Assembly (NCBI RefSeq): GCF_004346925.1
Contig: NZ_CP031167.1
Coordinates: 888,001 to 952,000, forward strand
Direction of reading: 5' to 3'
DNA: 64,000 bases
From: Stenotrophomonas sp. ASS1
GTDB lineage: Bacteria; Pseudomonadota; Gammaproteobacteria; Xanthomonadales; Xanthomonadaceae
This document shows, piece by piece, positions 8,968-17,031 of the stretch. Every line of letters starts with the position of its first letter. Position 1 is the stretch's first letter. Made by a program: the position numbers and the translations under genes. Below the pieces are notes generated by a model. That model was not told the DNA's origin and did not search any database. It saw only the letters and a program-made list of their open reading frames with translations.

Positions 8968-10668
8968 TCAGCGGCGGTCCAGGTCCGGGTCCTGCACGCC
9001 CTGCCGGCGCAGCTCCAGCACGGTGGGGGTGATCGCCTCGATGCGCGCATCCACCCGCGCCCGGCCTACGTAGTCCAGCGCCGGGTTGCGCTTGAGCGCC
9101 TGCAGCTGCATCAGCGACTGTTCCGGTCGGCCGCTGAGGAAGGCCGCCTCGGCGTAGGCCTCGCTGGCACGCACGCTGTCGCCGGCCAACTCGCTGGCGC
9201 GGGCGTACCGCTGCTGGAAGACCGGATCGTTACCGCTTTGCGACAGCAGGGGCCGCAGCATGGCCTGCGCACGCTGGCCCGCCTCGCGGCTGCCCTGTTC
9301 GTTCAGGATCTCGGCATAGGTCAGCGCCACCGGACGGCTGTTGGGGTGCTGGCGCAGCAGCTGCTCGAAGCGGCTGTTGGCCTGGGCGGTCTGGCCTGCA
9401 CGCGATTCGGCCTCGCCCAGCCCCAGAGCCAGCCACAGGTTGTCCGGGCGGGTCTGCAGCAGGCCTGCCAGGGTCTGCCGGGCCTGGGTGGCGCCGGCGC
9501 GACCGCTGCGCATCACCGCCAGCGCCTGGCCATAGCGCTGGGCATCGTTGAGGCCGTCCTTCTGACGCTTGGCCAGATCGGCATACTCGCGTTCCAGCTC
9601 GGGGGTGGAATCCGCGCTGAGCACGCGCAGGCGCTCGCGCGCCCAGTCGAAGTCGCCACTGGCGCCGCGGCTGAGCTGGCCCATCGGGATGCGCAGCACG
9701 CTGCTGGGCAGCAGCGGGTTGGTTCCGCGCAACAGGGGTTCGGCCAGGCTGGGATCGGCCGGGTCCACGCGCTCCCTGCGCTCGCCGCTGGGGGTGCTGG
9801 TGGTCAGCAGCACCGTGTCCTTCTTCATCTGGTCGGCGCGGGCCTTCGCCTCGCTGATGCGGGTGATGTTGACCGGATGGGTGCGCAGGAACTCGGGCAC
9901 GCTGTAGCCCCCCTCGTTGCCGCGCATCGCCGATGCCATCCGCTCGAAGAAGCCGGCCATGGCGTCCACGTCGTAACCGCTGCGCGACAGCGTGCGGATG
10001 CCGAGGCGATCGGCCTCGGATTCGTTGGAGCGGGTGTAGTTGATCTGGCGCTGCTGCATCAGGCCCATGCCCGAGCTGATCGCGGCCATCGTCGCGTTGC
10101 CGGACGACGTGCTGTTGCTGGCCTGTGCGGCCACCACCGCCGCCAGCATGCCGAGCAGGATCGGGATCTGGTCGCGCTGGGCACGCTCGACTCCGCGCAG
10201 CACGTGCTGCTGGGTGACGTGCGCGATTTCGTGCGACAGCACCGCAGCCACCTCGTCTTCGCGCTCGGCGGTCAGCACCAGGCCGGCATTGACCCCGATG
10301 TAGCCGCCCAGCGTGGCGAAGGCGTTGATCTGGCGGTCCTTCATCACGAAGAAGGTGTACGGCTGGCGAGGCTGGTCGCTGTTGGAGCCGAGCCGGGTAC
10401 CCATGGTCTGCAGCCAGTCGTTGACCAGCGGGTCATCCAGCAGGTAGCCGTAGTTGCGCAGCTCGCGCAGCATCATCGCGCCGTACTCGGCCTGGCGGGC
10501 CGGGGTCAGCAGCTCGCCGGCCGAGGAGCCGATGTCGGGCAGCTTCTCCTGGGCCTGGGCGAGCGGCATGGCCAGGGCCAGGGTGACGGCGGTAGTCAGC
10601 AGCAGGGCTCGCAAGCAGTGGGTCCTCGGGCAGGGCGCGCCAAGCGTGGCAGGGTGGGGGGCAACCAT
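8968..10668 (-). CDS. bepA: Periplasmic M48-family metalloprotease with TPR domain (BepA-like)
   Basis: 566 aa. A signal peptide (core LRALLLTTAVTLALAMPLAQA) is followed by an M48 peptidase domain with the zinc motif HEIAH (residues 146-150) and the third-ligand region NESEADRLGIRTLSRSGYD. The C-terminal half is rich in TPR-like helices (ALAVMRSGRAG, LLQTRPDNLWLALGLGEAESRAG). BepA degrades or assists assembly of stalled outer-membrane proteins such as LptD at the BAM complex. The domain order and length fit BepA (YfgC). The first residues before the hydrophobic core are unusually long, so translation may begin somewhat downstream of 10668. Confidence 0.87.
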   Translation of the reverse strand: MVAPHPATLGAPCPRTHCLRALLLTTAVTLALAMPLAQAQEKLPDIGSSAGELLTPARQAEYGAMMLRELRNYGYLLDDPLVNDWLQTMGTRLGSNSDQPRQPYTFFVMKDRQINAFATLGGYIGVNAGLVLTAEREDEVAAVLSHEIAHVTQQHVLRGVERAQRDQIPILLGMLAAVVAAQASNSTSSGNATMAAISSGMGLMQQRQINYTRSNESEADRLGIRTLSRSGYDVDAMAGFFERMASAMRGNEGGYSVPEFLRTHPVNITRISEAKARADQMKKDTVLLTTSTPSGERRERVDPADPSLAEPLLRGTNPLLPSSVLRIPMGQLSRGASGDFDWARERLRVLSADSTPELEREYADLAKRQKDGLNDAQRYGQALAVMRSGRAGATQARQTLAGLLQTRPDNLWLALGLGEAESRAGQTAQANSRFEQLLRQHPNSRPVALTYAEILNEQGSREAGQRAQAMLRPLLSQSGNDPVFQQRYARASELAGDSVRASEAYAEAAFLSGRPEQSLMQLQALKRNPALDYVGRARVDARIEAITPTVLELRRQGVQDPDLDRR

Positions 10669-10756
10669 TCGTTAATCCACAGTGTTGCGGCCGTGGCGTG
10701 GAAATTCCAGCGCACCGGTACCATATGTAGACCGTCGATCCATCGTGGAGTTTCCC

Positions 10757-11047
10757 GTGACAGCCCAGACCGCCGGCGGTGCCCCCGCCATCACCATCTA
10801 TTCCACCGCCGTCTGCCCGTACTGCGTGGCCGCCAAGAACTTCCTGAAGAGCAAGGGCCAGCAGTGGACCGAGGTCCGCATCGACCTGGACCCGGTCGAG
10901 CGCGAGAAGATGATGGCACTGACCCGCCGTACCAGCGTGCCGCAGATCTTCGTCGGCGACGTCCACGTGGGCGGCTACGACGACATGATGGCCCTGCACC
11001 GTGAAGGCAAGCTCGAGCCGCTGCTGGCCGGGCAGGGCCAGGCATGA
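10757..11047 (+). CDS. grxC: Glutaredoxin 3
   Basis: 96 aa from a GTG start at 10757, preceded by GTGGAG at 10745-10750. A longer reading from 10682 would add 25 residues that do not belong to the fold. The thioredoxin-fold motif is ITIYSTAVCPYCVAAKNF with catalytic Cys20 and Cys23 (CPYC). The cis-Pro motif TSVPQIFVGDVHVGGYDD completes the GSH-binding site. It reduces disulfides and glutathionylated proteins in the cytoplasm. Its last codons overlap the start of the next gene by 4 bp (ATGA), so the two are translationally coupled. Confidence 0.94.
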   Translation: MTAQTAGGAPAITIYSTAVCPYCVAAKNFLKSKGQQWTEVRIDLDPVEREKMMALTRRTSVPQIFVGDVHVGGYDDMMALHREGKLEPLLAGQGQA

Positions 11048-11436
11048 GCGCGGCCGACGACGGCAGCAAGGATCGCATCGCCGAGTTCACCGACTTCCGC
11101 AAGCGCATGAACGAGCGGATCCTGGGCGAGCCGAACCAGGTGGTGCGCCGCTTCTTCGCGCTGGACACGCAGACCTACCAGGCCGGCGCGCTGGACGTGA
11201 AGACCAAGGAACTGCTGGGCCTGGTGGCCTCGATGGTGCTGCGCTGCGACGACTGCATCAGCTACCACGTCGCCCAGTGCAAGGACGCCGGGGTGACCCG
11301 AGAAGAGTTCTTCGAGACCTTCTCGGTCGGCCTGGTGGTGGGCGGTTCCATCGTGATCCCGCACCTGCGCCGCGCGGTCGACTTCCTCGACCAGCTCGAA
11401 GGCGGCGCCGCCGCCCCGGAAGCGCACGCGCACTGA
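11044..11436 (+). CDS. Carboxymuconolactone decarboxylase / AhpD-like protein
   Basis: 130 aa. An AhpD-type core contains Cys68-x2-Cys71 and His75 in RCDDCISYHVAQC, followed by GVTREEFFETFSVGLVVGGS. This is the redox-active CxxCxxxH motif of alkylhydroperoxidase-like proteins, rather than a true decarboxylase signature. It overlaps grxC by 4 bp, which suggests that the pair works in thiol-peroxide metabolism with glutaredoxin as a possible reductant. The partner peroxidase is not in the window. Confidence 0.82.
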   Translation: MSAADDGSKDRIAEFTDFRKRMNERILGEPNQVVRRFFALDTQTYQAGALDVKTKELLGLVASMVLRCDDCISYHVAQCKDAGVTREEFFETFSVGLVVGGSIVIPHLRRAVDFLDQLEGGAAAPEAHAH

Positions 11437-11476
11437 ACCTGACGGGCGCCGGGAACCGGGGTCTGCGGCCCTCCCG

Positions 11477-11548
11477 GTAGTGCCGGCCGCTGGTCGGCAT
11501 CCCGTGAACCCCACATGGCCGAGGTTGCCGGCCAGCGGCCGGCACTAC
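11477..11548. repeat. SMAG-type inverted pair
   Basis: GTAGTGCCGGCCGCTGGTCG at 11477 is mirrored by a minus-strand copy ending at 11548. The two can fold into one long hairpin downstream of the AhpD-like gene. A further hairpin, AGCCCCTTC...GAAGGGGCG, follows at about 11580-11602. Confidence 0.9.
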
Positions 11549-11643
11549 CGAGCGCTTCCCCGCAATCCAACAGCCCAGGAGCCCCTTCTTGTTGAAGGGG
11601 CGCGCCGACAGGCGGGGGTAGAGGAAGCATGCGCGGGCAATTC

Positions 11644-11699
11644 TGCCTTACCCGGCTCGGACTAATTGCCTATTTGGGGTCTCCGAGCCGGGTAAGGCA
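11644..11699. promoter_or_regulatory. 18-bp perfect inverted repeat at the isocitrate dehydrogenase promoter
   Basis: TGCCTTACCCGGCTCGGA (11644-11661) is exactly mirrored by TCCGAGCCGGGTAAGGCA (11682-11699), with a 20-bp AT-rich spacer. A plausible promoter has -35 TTGGGG at 11674-11679 and -10 CATAAT at 11698-11703 (18-bp spacing), with the right arm inside its spacer. Short direct repeats TAATTGCC lie at 11664-11671 and 11701-11708. Confidence 0.6.
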
Positions 11700-11782
11700 T
11701 AATTGCCGGTGAAACTTCCTTTGCGCCGGCGTTTCCGGGCACGTCCGGACGGCGTTTTTCCCCCTGTTCGGAACATCGATCA

Positions 11783-12787
11783 ATGACGCAGAAAATTACG
11801 GTCATCCGCGGCGACGGCATTGGCCCGGAAATCATGGACGCCACCCTGTTCGTGCTCGACCAGCTCAAGACTGGCCTGGAGTACGAAGACGCCGACGCCG
11901 GCCTGGTGGCCCTGGAAAAGCACGGCGACCTGATGCCGGCGGTGACCCTGGAATCGATCGCGCGCAACAAGGTCGCGCTGAAGAGCCCGCTGACCACCCC
12001 GGTCGGTGGTGGCTTCACCTCGATCAACGTCAGCCTGCGCCGTCACTTCGACCTGTACGCCAATGTGCGTCCGGCCCACACCTTCCCGAACACCAAGTCG
12101 CGTTTCGACAACGTCGACCTGATCACCGTGCGTGAGAATACCGAAGGTGCCTACCTGGCCGAAGGCCAGGAAGTGTCGGCCGACGGCGAGACCGCCTTCT
12201 CCGGCACCCGCATCACCCGCAAGGGCTCCGAGCGCATCGTGCGCTACGCCTTCGAGCTGGCCAAGAGCACCGGCCGCAAGAAGGTCACCGCCGTACACAA
12301 GGCCAACATCATCAAGTCGACCTCGGGCCTGTTCCTGAATGTCGCCCGTGAAGTGGCTGCGCAGTACCCGGACATCGAATTCCAGGAAATGATCGTCGAC
12401 AACTGCTGCATGCAGCTGGTGATGCGTCCGGAACAGTTCGACGTGATCGTCACCACCAACCTGTTCGGCGACATCATCTCCGACCTGTGCGCCGGCCTCG
12501 TCGGTGGCCTGGGCCTGGCCCCGGGTGCCAACATCGGCAAGGACGCGGCGATCTTCGAAGCCGTGCACGGCACTGCGCCGGACATCGCTGGCCAGGGCAA
12601 GGCCAATCCGTGCGCGCTGCTGCTGGCAGCGGCGCAGATGCTGGACCATGTCGGCCAGCCGGAAAATGCCGAGCGTCTGCGCAAGGCCATCGTGGCGACC
12701 ATGGAAGCCAAGGATTCGCTGACCGGCGACCTGGGCGGCACCGGCACCACCATGAGCTTTGCCCAGGCCATCGCCAGCCGCCTGTAA
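11783..12787 (+). CDS. icd: Isocitrate dehydrogenase, NAD-type homodimeric (IDH/IPMDH family)
   Basis: 334 aa, the short form of the beta-decarboxylating dehydrogenases. It starts TQKITVIRGDGIGPEIM; LITVRENTEGAYLAEGQ carries the isocitrate-type substrate loop, VTAVHKANIIK the catalytic Lys, and LFGDIISDLCAGLVGGLGLAPGAN and EAVHGTAPDIAG the metal and cofactor sites. It oxidises isocitrate to 2-oxoglutarate in the TCA cycle. Xanthomonads are known to use an NAD-dependent enzyme of this length, which fits. Isopropylmalate or homoisocitrate dehydrogenase are less likely given the ENTEG loop. It is transcribed alone, behind an inverted-repeat promoter region. Confidence 0.88.
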   Translation: MTQKITVIRGDGIGPEIMDATLFVLDQLKTGLEYEDADAGLVALEKHGDLMPAVTLESIARNKVALKSPLTTPVGGGFTSINVSLRRHFDLYANVRPAHTFPNTKSRFDNVDLITVRENTEGAYLAEGQEVSADGETAFSGTRITRKGSERIVRYAFELAKSTGRKKVTAVHKANIIKSTSGLFLNVAREVAAQYPDIEFQEMIVDNCCMQLVMRPEQFDVIVTTNLFGDIISDLCAGLVGGLGLAPGANIGKDAAIFEAVHGTAPDIAGQGKANPCALLLAAAQMLDHVGQPENAERLRKAIVATMEAKDSLTGDLGGTGTTMSFAQAIASRL

Positions 12788-12814
12788 GCGGCCGGCGTTC
12801 CTTGACGGAACCGC

Positions 12815-12840
12815 AGCGGGGCGCCTTCGGGCGCCTCGTT
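12815..12840 (+). terminator. Hairpin after icd
   Basis: Stem GGGCGCC with a UUCG-type loop and CGGGCGCCTC, 28 bp after the stop. No clear T-run follows; it acts as a terminator or 3'-end stabiliser. Confidence 0.5.
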
Positions 12841-12858
12841 GCGTTGTGGGTCGGCTCG

Positions 12859-12922
12859 GTAGATCCACGCCATGCGTGGATGGCGGGGCTTTGGTCCGCA
12901 GCCACCCATGGGGCGGCTCTAC
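12859..12922. repeat. SMAG-type pair (two different subtypes)
   Basis: GTAGATCCACGCCATGCGTGGAT lies at 12859-12881. The facing minus-strand unit of the GTAGAGCCGCCCC/GGGTGGCT type ends at 12922. The mixed pair differs from the usual same-type pairs. Confidence 0.85.
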
Positions 12923-12931
12923 AGGGGATTG

Positions 12932-12952
12932 TCTGTGCGAAATTCGCACAGA
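12932..12952. promoter_or_regulatory. Perfect palindrome, candidate LysR-type operator
   Basis: TCTGTGCGAA-A-TTCGCACAGA: ten-base perfect arms around one base. The core TGCGAAATTCGCA fits the T-N11-A LysR-box rule. It lies 80 bp upstream of the isochorismatase-like gene. The only regulator in the locus is the LysR gene at 13830. Confidence 0.6.
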
Positions 12953-13032
12953 TCATGTGCTTTTACATGGCTGGTTCGTGCGCCGTCCGCTCCGCATCAT
13001 GTGCCCACTTTTCACCGCACAGGAGCTTGAAC

Positions 13033-13776
13033 ATGAACCTCACCGCCTTTGGTCTGGCCAGCCTGATCGGCATGGCCACCGTTACCCCCGTCACCGCTGC
13101 CGAACCGGCCCATCCCACCATCCGCCACATGGCTGGCGCACCCGTTGTGGCTTCGCTGGATGCGGCGAAGACCGCCGTGCTGGTGATCGACTTCCAGAAC
13201 GAATACTTCGACGGCAGCGCTGCGCCGGGCTTCGCCGGTGGCCGAATGGTCATCCCCGATGGCGTGGCCGCACTGCGGCAGGCGAAGCGGGTGGTCGAGT
13301 TCGCCGATGCCCACGGCATCCGCGTGATCCATGTACAGCACGTGTTGCCGGCGGGTGCGCCGCTGTTCGCGCAAGGCAGCGTCAATGCCGCCTTCCATCG
13401 CGACCTGCAGCCGCGCAAGGGCGAGACCGTGGTGCAGAAGGACAACGTCAGCGTGTTCGCCGGTGACTCGGCCGCAGTGCTCGACCAGGTGCTGAAGGAT
13501 GCCGGCATCGACACCCTGATCGTCACCGGCCTGCAGACCCATGCCTGCGTGGCAGGTGCCGCCCGCGATGCCGCAGCGGCACCGCGTGGCTACCGCGTCA
13601 TCGTGTCGTCCGATGCAACTGCCAGCCGTGATCTGGATCTTGCCGGAGGCCAGCGCATCGGTCATCGCGCGCTGCATGACGCCTCGCTGGCGCAGATTGA
13701 GGACACCTTCGGCGATGTCATGGCGACTGACGCGATCCTGGCACTGCCTGTGCGCAAGGCCGGCGACGGCGCTTGA
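13033..13776 (+). CDS. Exported isochorismatase-family cysteine hydrolase
   Basis: 247 aa from the ATG at 13033, with AGGAGC just upstream at 13021; longer readings have no support. A signal peptide (residues 1-23, ending VTPVTAA) precedes the hydrolase fold. The Asp-Lys-Cys triad is visible: Asp53 in VIDFQNEYF, Lys136 in VVQKDNVSVF and Cys172 in THACVAGAARDAA, with a cis-peptide region just before the Cys. Family members hydrolyse nicotinamide, isochorismate, ureidoacrylate and similar compounds; the substrate here is unknown. Export to the periplasm is uncommon for the family. LysR and permease genes follow on the same strand. Confidence 0.85.
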   Translation: MNLTAFGLASLIGMATVTPVTAAEPAHPTIRHMAGAPVVASLDAAKTAVLVIDFQNEYFDGSAAPGFAGGRMVIPDGVAALRQAKRVVEFADAHGIRVIHVQHVLPAGAPLFAQGSVNAAFHRDLQPRKGETVVQKDNVSVFAGDSAAVLDQVLKDAGIDTLIVTGLQTHACVAGAARDAAAAPRGYRVIVSSDATASRDLDLAGGQRIGHRALHDASLAQIEDTFGDVMATDAILALPVRKAGDGA

Positions 13777-13829
13777 TAAGCTGACGGGGCCCGCACGCCG
13801 CGGGCCCCGCCACCTGGAGCCGCCCGCCG

Positions 13830-14738
13830 ATGGACCATTTCGCCGCCCTGCGTGCGCTGCGCGCCATCGTCGATGCAGGCAGTTTCACCGCCGCCGCCGA
13901 ACGACTGGGTACCACCCATTCGGCGATGTCACGGCAACTGCGGCAGCTGGAAGAACATCTAGAGGTTCGACTGCTCGATCGCAACAGCCGCCGGCTGTCA
14001 CTGACCGAAGCCGGTCGCGATTACTACCGCGAGGCGGCAGCGCTGCTGGATCGCCTGCAGGAGGCGGATGACCGCGCACGCGCAGGGCAGGCACAGCCCA
14101 GCGGCACCGTGCGGATCAGCGTGCCGCAGGTGGTCGCCAGCCAGGAGCTGCCGCATTGGTTGCCGTCGTTCCTGCAGCGCTACCCACAGGTCACGCTGGA
14201 TCTTTCCGCCGACGACCAGCTGGTTGATGTGGTCGGGGGCGGCTTCGACCTGGCGCTGCGCATCGCGCCTTCCTTGCCGGACAGCCAGCTGGTCGCGCGC
14301 GAGCTGGCCAGCTGCCCACGCATCCTGGTCGCCGCACCGGCCTATCTGGCGCGGCACGGTCTGCCCCGGCAGGCTTCGGACCTCGCACAGCACACGCTGC
14401 TTGGTTTCAGTCCCACAGCGGCGATGTCGCCCTGGCAGCTGCAGGGGCCACGCGGTGCCGCCGCGAGCATCGAGGCGGGGCAGCGCCTGCGGGTGGATGC
14501 GACGCCAGCGTTGTATGCCGCTGCGTTGGCTGGCATGGGCATCAGCCTGTTCACTGCGCTGACCGTGCAGGAGGACCTGCGTGCCGGCCGCCTGATCCGT
14601 GTGCTGCCCGCCTGGCACGCCGGACAGCGGCGCTACTTCGCGCTGTATCCGCACGCGCGGGCGCTGGCGCCGAAGGTGCGTGCGCTGGTCGAGCACCTTG
14701 CGGCGCACTACGCTGCACAGGTGGGCGCGGCGGGGTAG
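13830..14738 (+). CDS. LysR-family transcriptional regulator
   Basis: 302 aa. The N-terminal winged helix-turn-helix (residues 1-60) reads DHFAALRALRAIVDAGSFTAAAERLG with THSAMSRQLRQLEEHLEVRLL. An effector-binding domain runs from about residue 90 (GTVRISVPQVVAS). The overall type is close to the CrgA/AaeR branch that often controls small-molecule detoxification. It starts 53 bp after the hydrolase gene and probably controls that gene, or the permease behind it, through the palindrome at 12932. Confidence 0.9.
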   Translation: MDHFAALRALRAIVDAGSFTAAAERLGTTHSAMSRQLRQLEEHLEVRLLDRNSRRLSLTEAGRDYYREAAALLDRLQEADDRARAGQAQPSGTVRISVPQVVASQELPHWLPSFLQRYPQVTLDLSADDQLVDVVGGGFDLALRIAPSLPDSQLVARELASCPRILVAAPAYLARHGLPRQASDLAQHTLLGFSPTAAMSPWQLQGPRGAAASIEAGQRLRVDATPALYAAALAGMGISLFTALTVQEDLRAGRLIRVLPAWHAGQRRYFALYPHARALAPKVRALVEHLAAHYAAQVGAAG

Positions 14739-14763
14739 TCGCGCGGCAGCAACCGAGGTGGTG

Positions 14764-15513
14764 ATGGAGTCGGTGTATCTGCTGGTCGCGCTGGGCGCGA
14801 TCGTCGCCGGATTCGTGCAGGGCCTGTCCGGCTTCGCCTTCGGCATGGTGGCGATGTCGTTCTGGGCGTGGGGACTGGAGCCGCGGCTGGCGGCGACGCT
14901 TTCGGTGTTTGGTGCGCTGGTCGGGCAGCTGGTCGCAGTGTTCACCGTGCGCCGCGGTTTCAACCTGCGCCTGCTGCTGCCGTTCGTGCTGGGTGGGCTG
15001 GCCGGCATTCCGCTGGGCGTGACGGTGCTGCCACGGCTGGACATGGACTGGTTCAAGGCGCTGCTGGGTGGCTTCCTGGCGCTGTGGTGCCCGGTGATGC
15101 TGATGGCGCGCTCGTTGCCTCCGGTCCGCGTCGGCGGCCGTATCGGTGATGCGATTGCTGGCATGGCCGGTGGCGTGCTCAGTGGCATCGGCGGCTTTGC
15201 CGGGCCGGTGCCGACGTTGTGGAGCACCCTGCGAGGCTTCGGCAAGGACGAGCAGCGCGCGGTCATCCAGAACTTCAACCTGGCGATGCTGGCGGTGACC
15301 ATGGCCACCTATGTCGGCAGCGGCCTGGTGAGTCGGCAGATGTTGCCGTACTTCGCCATCGTGGCACCGGCCATGCTGGTGCCGACCCTGCTGGGCGCGC
15401 GGGTCTACATCGGCATCAGCGAGGCACGCTTCCGGCAGGTCGTGCTGGGCCTGCTGACCGCGTCAGGCATCGCGTTGCTGGCGTCGTCGCTGCCGGTACT
15501 GCTGGCGCGCTGA
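14764..15513 (+). CDS. TauE/SafE-family membrane permease (sulfite/anion exporter type)
   Basis: 249 aa from the ATG at 14764, 25 bp after the LysR gene. It is a polytopic membrane protein with about eight hydrophobic segments. The family hallmarks are the N-terminal GFVQGLSGFAFGMVAMSF and the internal repeat GGVLSGIGGFAGPVPTLW. Family members export sulfite, sulfoacetate or other organic anions across the inner membrane. Together with the exported hydrolase it may form a small detoxification locus under LysR control; that is inference. Confidence 0.88.
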   Translation: MESVYLLVALGAIVAGFVQGLSGFAFGMVAMSFWAWGLEPRLAATLSVFGALVGQLVAVFTVRRGFNLRLLLPFVLGGLAGIPLGVTVLPRLDMDWFKALLGGFLALWCPVMLMARSLPPVRVGGRIGDAIAGMAGGVLSGIGGFAGPVPTLWSTLRGFGKDEQRAVIQNFNLAMLAVTMATYVGSGLVSRQMLPYFAIVAPAMLVPTLLGARVYIGISEARFRQVVLGLLTASGIALLASSLPVLLAR

Positions 15514-15522
15514 GGGAAGAAC

Positions 15523-15553
15523 AAAAAAGGGCGCCACGAAGGGCGCCCTTTGT
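15523..15553. terminator. Bidirectional terminator between the TauE/SafE and BI-1 genes
   Basis: Stem AAAGGGCGCC / GGCGCCCTTT with A- and T-runs on both flanks, between convergent genes. Confidence 0.9.
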
Positions 15554-15573
15554 CGTCTACGGCATGTTTCGGC

Positions 15574-16332
15574 TCAGCGCTGCTGGATCTTCGACAGCAG
15601 GCGCAGGAATTCAACATACAGCCAGACCAGGGTCACCATCAGGCCGAATGCGCCATACCACTCCATGTACTTCGGTGCACGCTGGGCGACACCGGTTTCG
15701 ATGAAGTCGAAATCCAGCACCAGGTTCAGCGCGGCCACGACTACCACGAACAGGCTGAAAGCAATGCCCAGCCAGCTGGAGTCGTGGATCACCGGCACGT
15801 CGATGTTGAAGAAGCCCAGCACGAACGACGCGAGGTAGAGCAGGGCGATGCCGCCAGTGGCGGCGACCACGCCCATCTTGAAGTTCTCGGTGGCCTTGAT
15901 CAGGCCGCTGCGGTACGCGAACAGCAGCGCGAACAGGGTGCCAAAGGTCAGCAGCACCGCCTGGAACACGATGCCCGGGAACTTGGCGTTGAACACGGCC
16001 GAGATGGCGCCCAGGAACAGGCCTTCCACCAGCGCATACATCGGTGCGGTGACCGGCGACCATTCCTTCTTGAAGACGGTGATGAGCGCCAGCACGAGGC
16101 CGCCGATGGCGCCGCCCATGGCATACAGCTTGGCTCCGGCCATGACCTGGCCGTAGTCATCGATGGTCTGGTTCCAGGCGAAGGCGGCGGTCAGCACGGT
16201 CAACAGCAGCAGGAAACCGGTCTTGTTGACGGTGCCGTTGAGGGTCATGGCCTGGTCGGGGCTGGTCACCACCGAGCCGCTGGCGAGGTCGAGGAAGGTG
16301 GACTCGGAAAGAGCCGGGTTGCCGCTGCGCAT
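15574..16332 (-). CDS. Bax inhibitor-1 / YccA-family membrane protein
   Basis: 252 aa, about seven transmembrane segments (from GFLLLLTVLTAAFAW to FGLMVTLVWLYVEFLRLL). The sequence SSWLGIAFSLFVVVVAALNLVLDFDFIETG matches the BI-1 signature with conserved acidic residues in the last helices, thought to form the pH-gated calcium leak. The N-terminal cytoplasmic tail is about 35 aa. The closest named group is the YbhL/YccA-like DUF4870/Bax1-I branch of proteobacteria. It stands alone, convergent with the permease gene. Confidence 0.88.
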   Translation of the reverse strand: MRSGNPALSESTFLDLASGSVVTSPDQAMTLNGTVNKTGFLLLLTVLTAAFAWNQTIDDYGQVMAGAKLYAMGGAIGGLVLALITVFKKEWSPVTAPMYALVEGLFLGAISAVFNAKFPGIVFQAVLLTFGTLFALLFAYRSGLIKATENFKMGVVAATGGIALLYLASFVLGFFNIDVPVIHDSSWLGIAFSLFVVVVAALNLVLDFDFIETGVAQRAPKYMEWYGAFGLMVTLVWLYVEFLRLLSKIQQR

Positions 16333-16443
16333 ACGCGTTCTCCGTGCGAATGAGGGTCAGGACGGCCATCCGGCCGATGGGCGTGAGCATAGCCGATGAC
16401 TGCTTTCGGCGTTGTGGCAGGCGCCGGATCTACGCATCCTGCG

Positions 16444-16473
16444 TTGACAGTTCCCAATGCGCTTGGCGACAAT
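16444..16473 (+). promoter_or_regulatory. Promoter of tRNA-Pro
   Basis: Perfect -35 TTGACA (16444-16449), 18-bp spacer, -10 GACAAT (16468-16473). The tRNA starts 40 bp downstream. Confidence 0.7.
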
Positions 16474-16512
16474 GACCAGCTCCCCGGGCATGGCCCGAGG
16501 GGATTGCAAGAC

Positions 16513-16589
16513 CGGGGTATAGCGCAGTCTGGTAGCGCGCCTGCTTTGGGAGCAGGATGTCGGGGGTTCGAATCCCTCTACCCCGACCA
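16513..16589 (+). tRNA. tRNA-Pro (anticodon TGG)
   Basis: 77 nt with encoded CCA. The acceptor stem is CGGGGTA / TACCCCG, the anticodon loop TTTGGGA gives TGG, and the T arm is GGGTTCGAATCCC. It is followed 39 bp later by tRNA-Arg, so the two are probably one transcript. Confidence 0.97.
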
Positions 16590-16628
16590 ATCCCACATCA
16601 CGTCGGATTGGACACCGTTCCGGTTCGG

Positions 16629-16705
16629 GCGCCCGTAGCTCAACTGGATAGAGCACCGGCCTTCTAAGCCGGCGGTTACAGGTTCGATTCCTGTCGGGCG
16701 CGCCA
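16629..16705 (+). tRNA. tRNA-Arg (anticodon TCT)
   Basis: 77 nt with encoded CCA. Acceptor stem GCGCCCG / CGGGCGC, anticodon loop CTTCTAA giving TCT, T arm CAGGTTCGATTCCTG. Confidence 0.97.
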
Positions 16706-16948
16706 TTGGAATCAATGGTTTAAGTGCTCACATCCGTGAACATTGGTTCCCATTCGATGGCTGCACGACCCTGGGTGGCGAGCATTCCACCTTCCTCTTT
16801 TCCGATGAAAGATGCCCTTTGCATGGGGTGCAGTCGCACGGCGTGATGTCATGCAGGTTGCGGTTGACCGGCATCTGGCGACGATCGGCTCACTCCGCAG
16901 GTGCTTGAGCAGCGCCGCCTGGGATGGGGCAATGCGCCCGGCAACGAA

Positions 16949-16976
16949 AAAAGGCCAGCGCTATGCGCTGGCCTTT
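16949..16976 (-). terminator. Terminator of the glycine-rich protein gene
   Basis: AAAAGGCCAGCG-CTATG-CGCTGGCCTTTC: on the minus strand a 12-bp stem followed by TTTTTT, 56 bp past the stop at 17032. The remainder of 16706-16948 contains no credible gene. Confidence 0.85.
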
Positions 16977-17031
16977 CTCATGTCGCGATGGTCGCGATGG
17001 ATGCACTCTGGTCGAGTGCACCCCGGATGGA

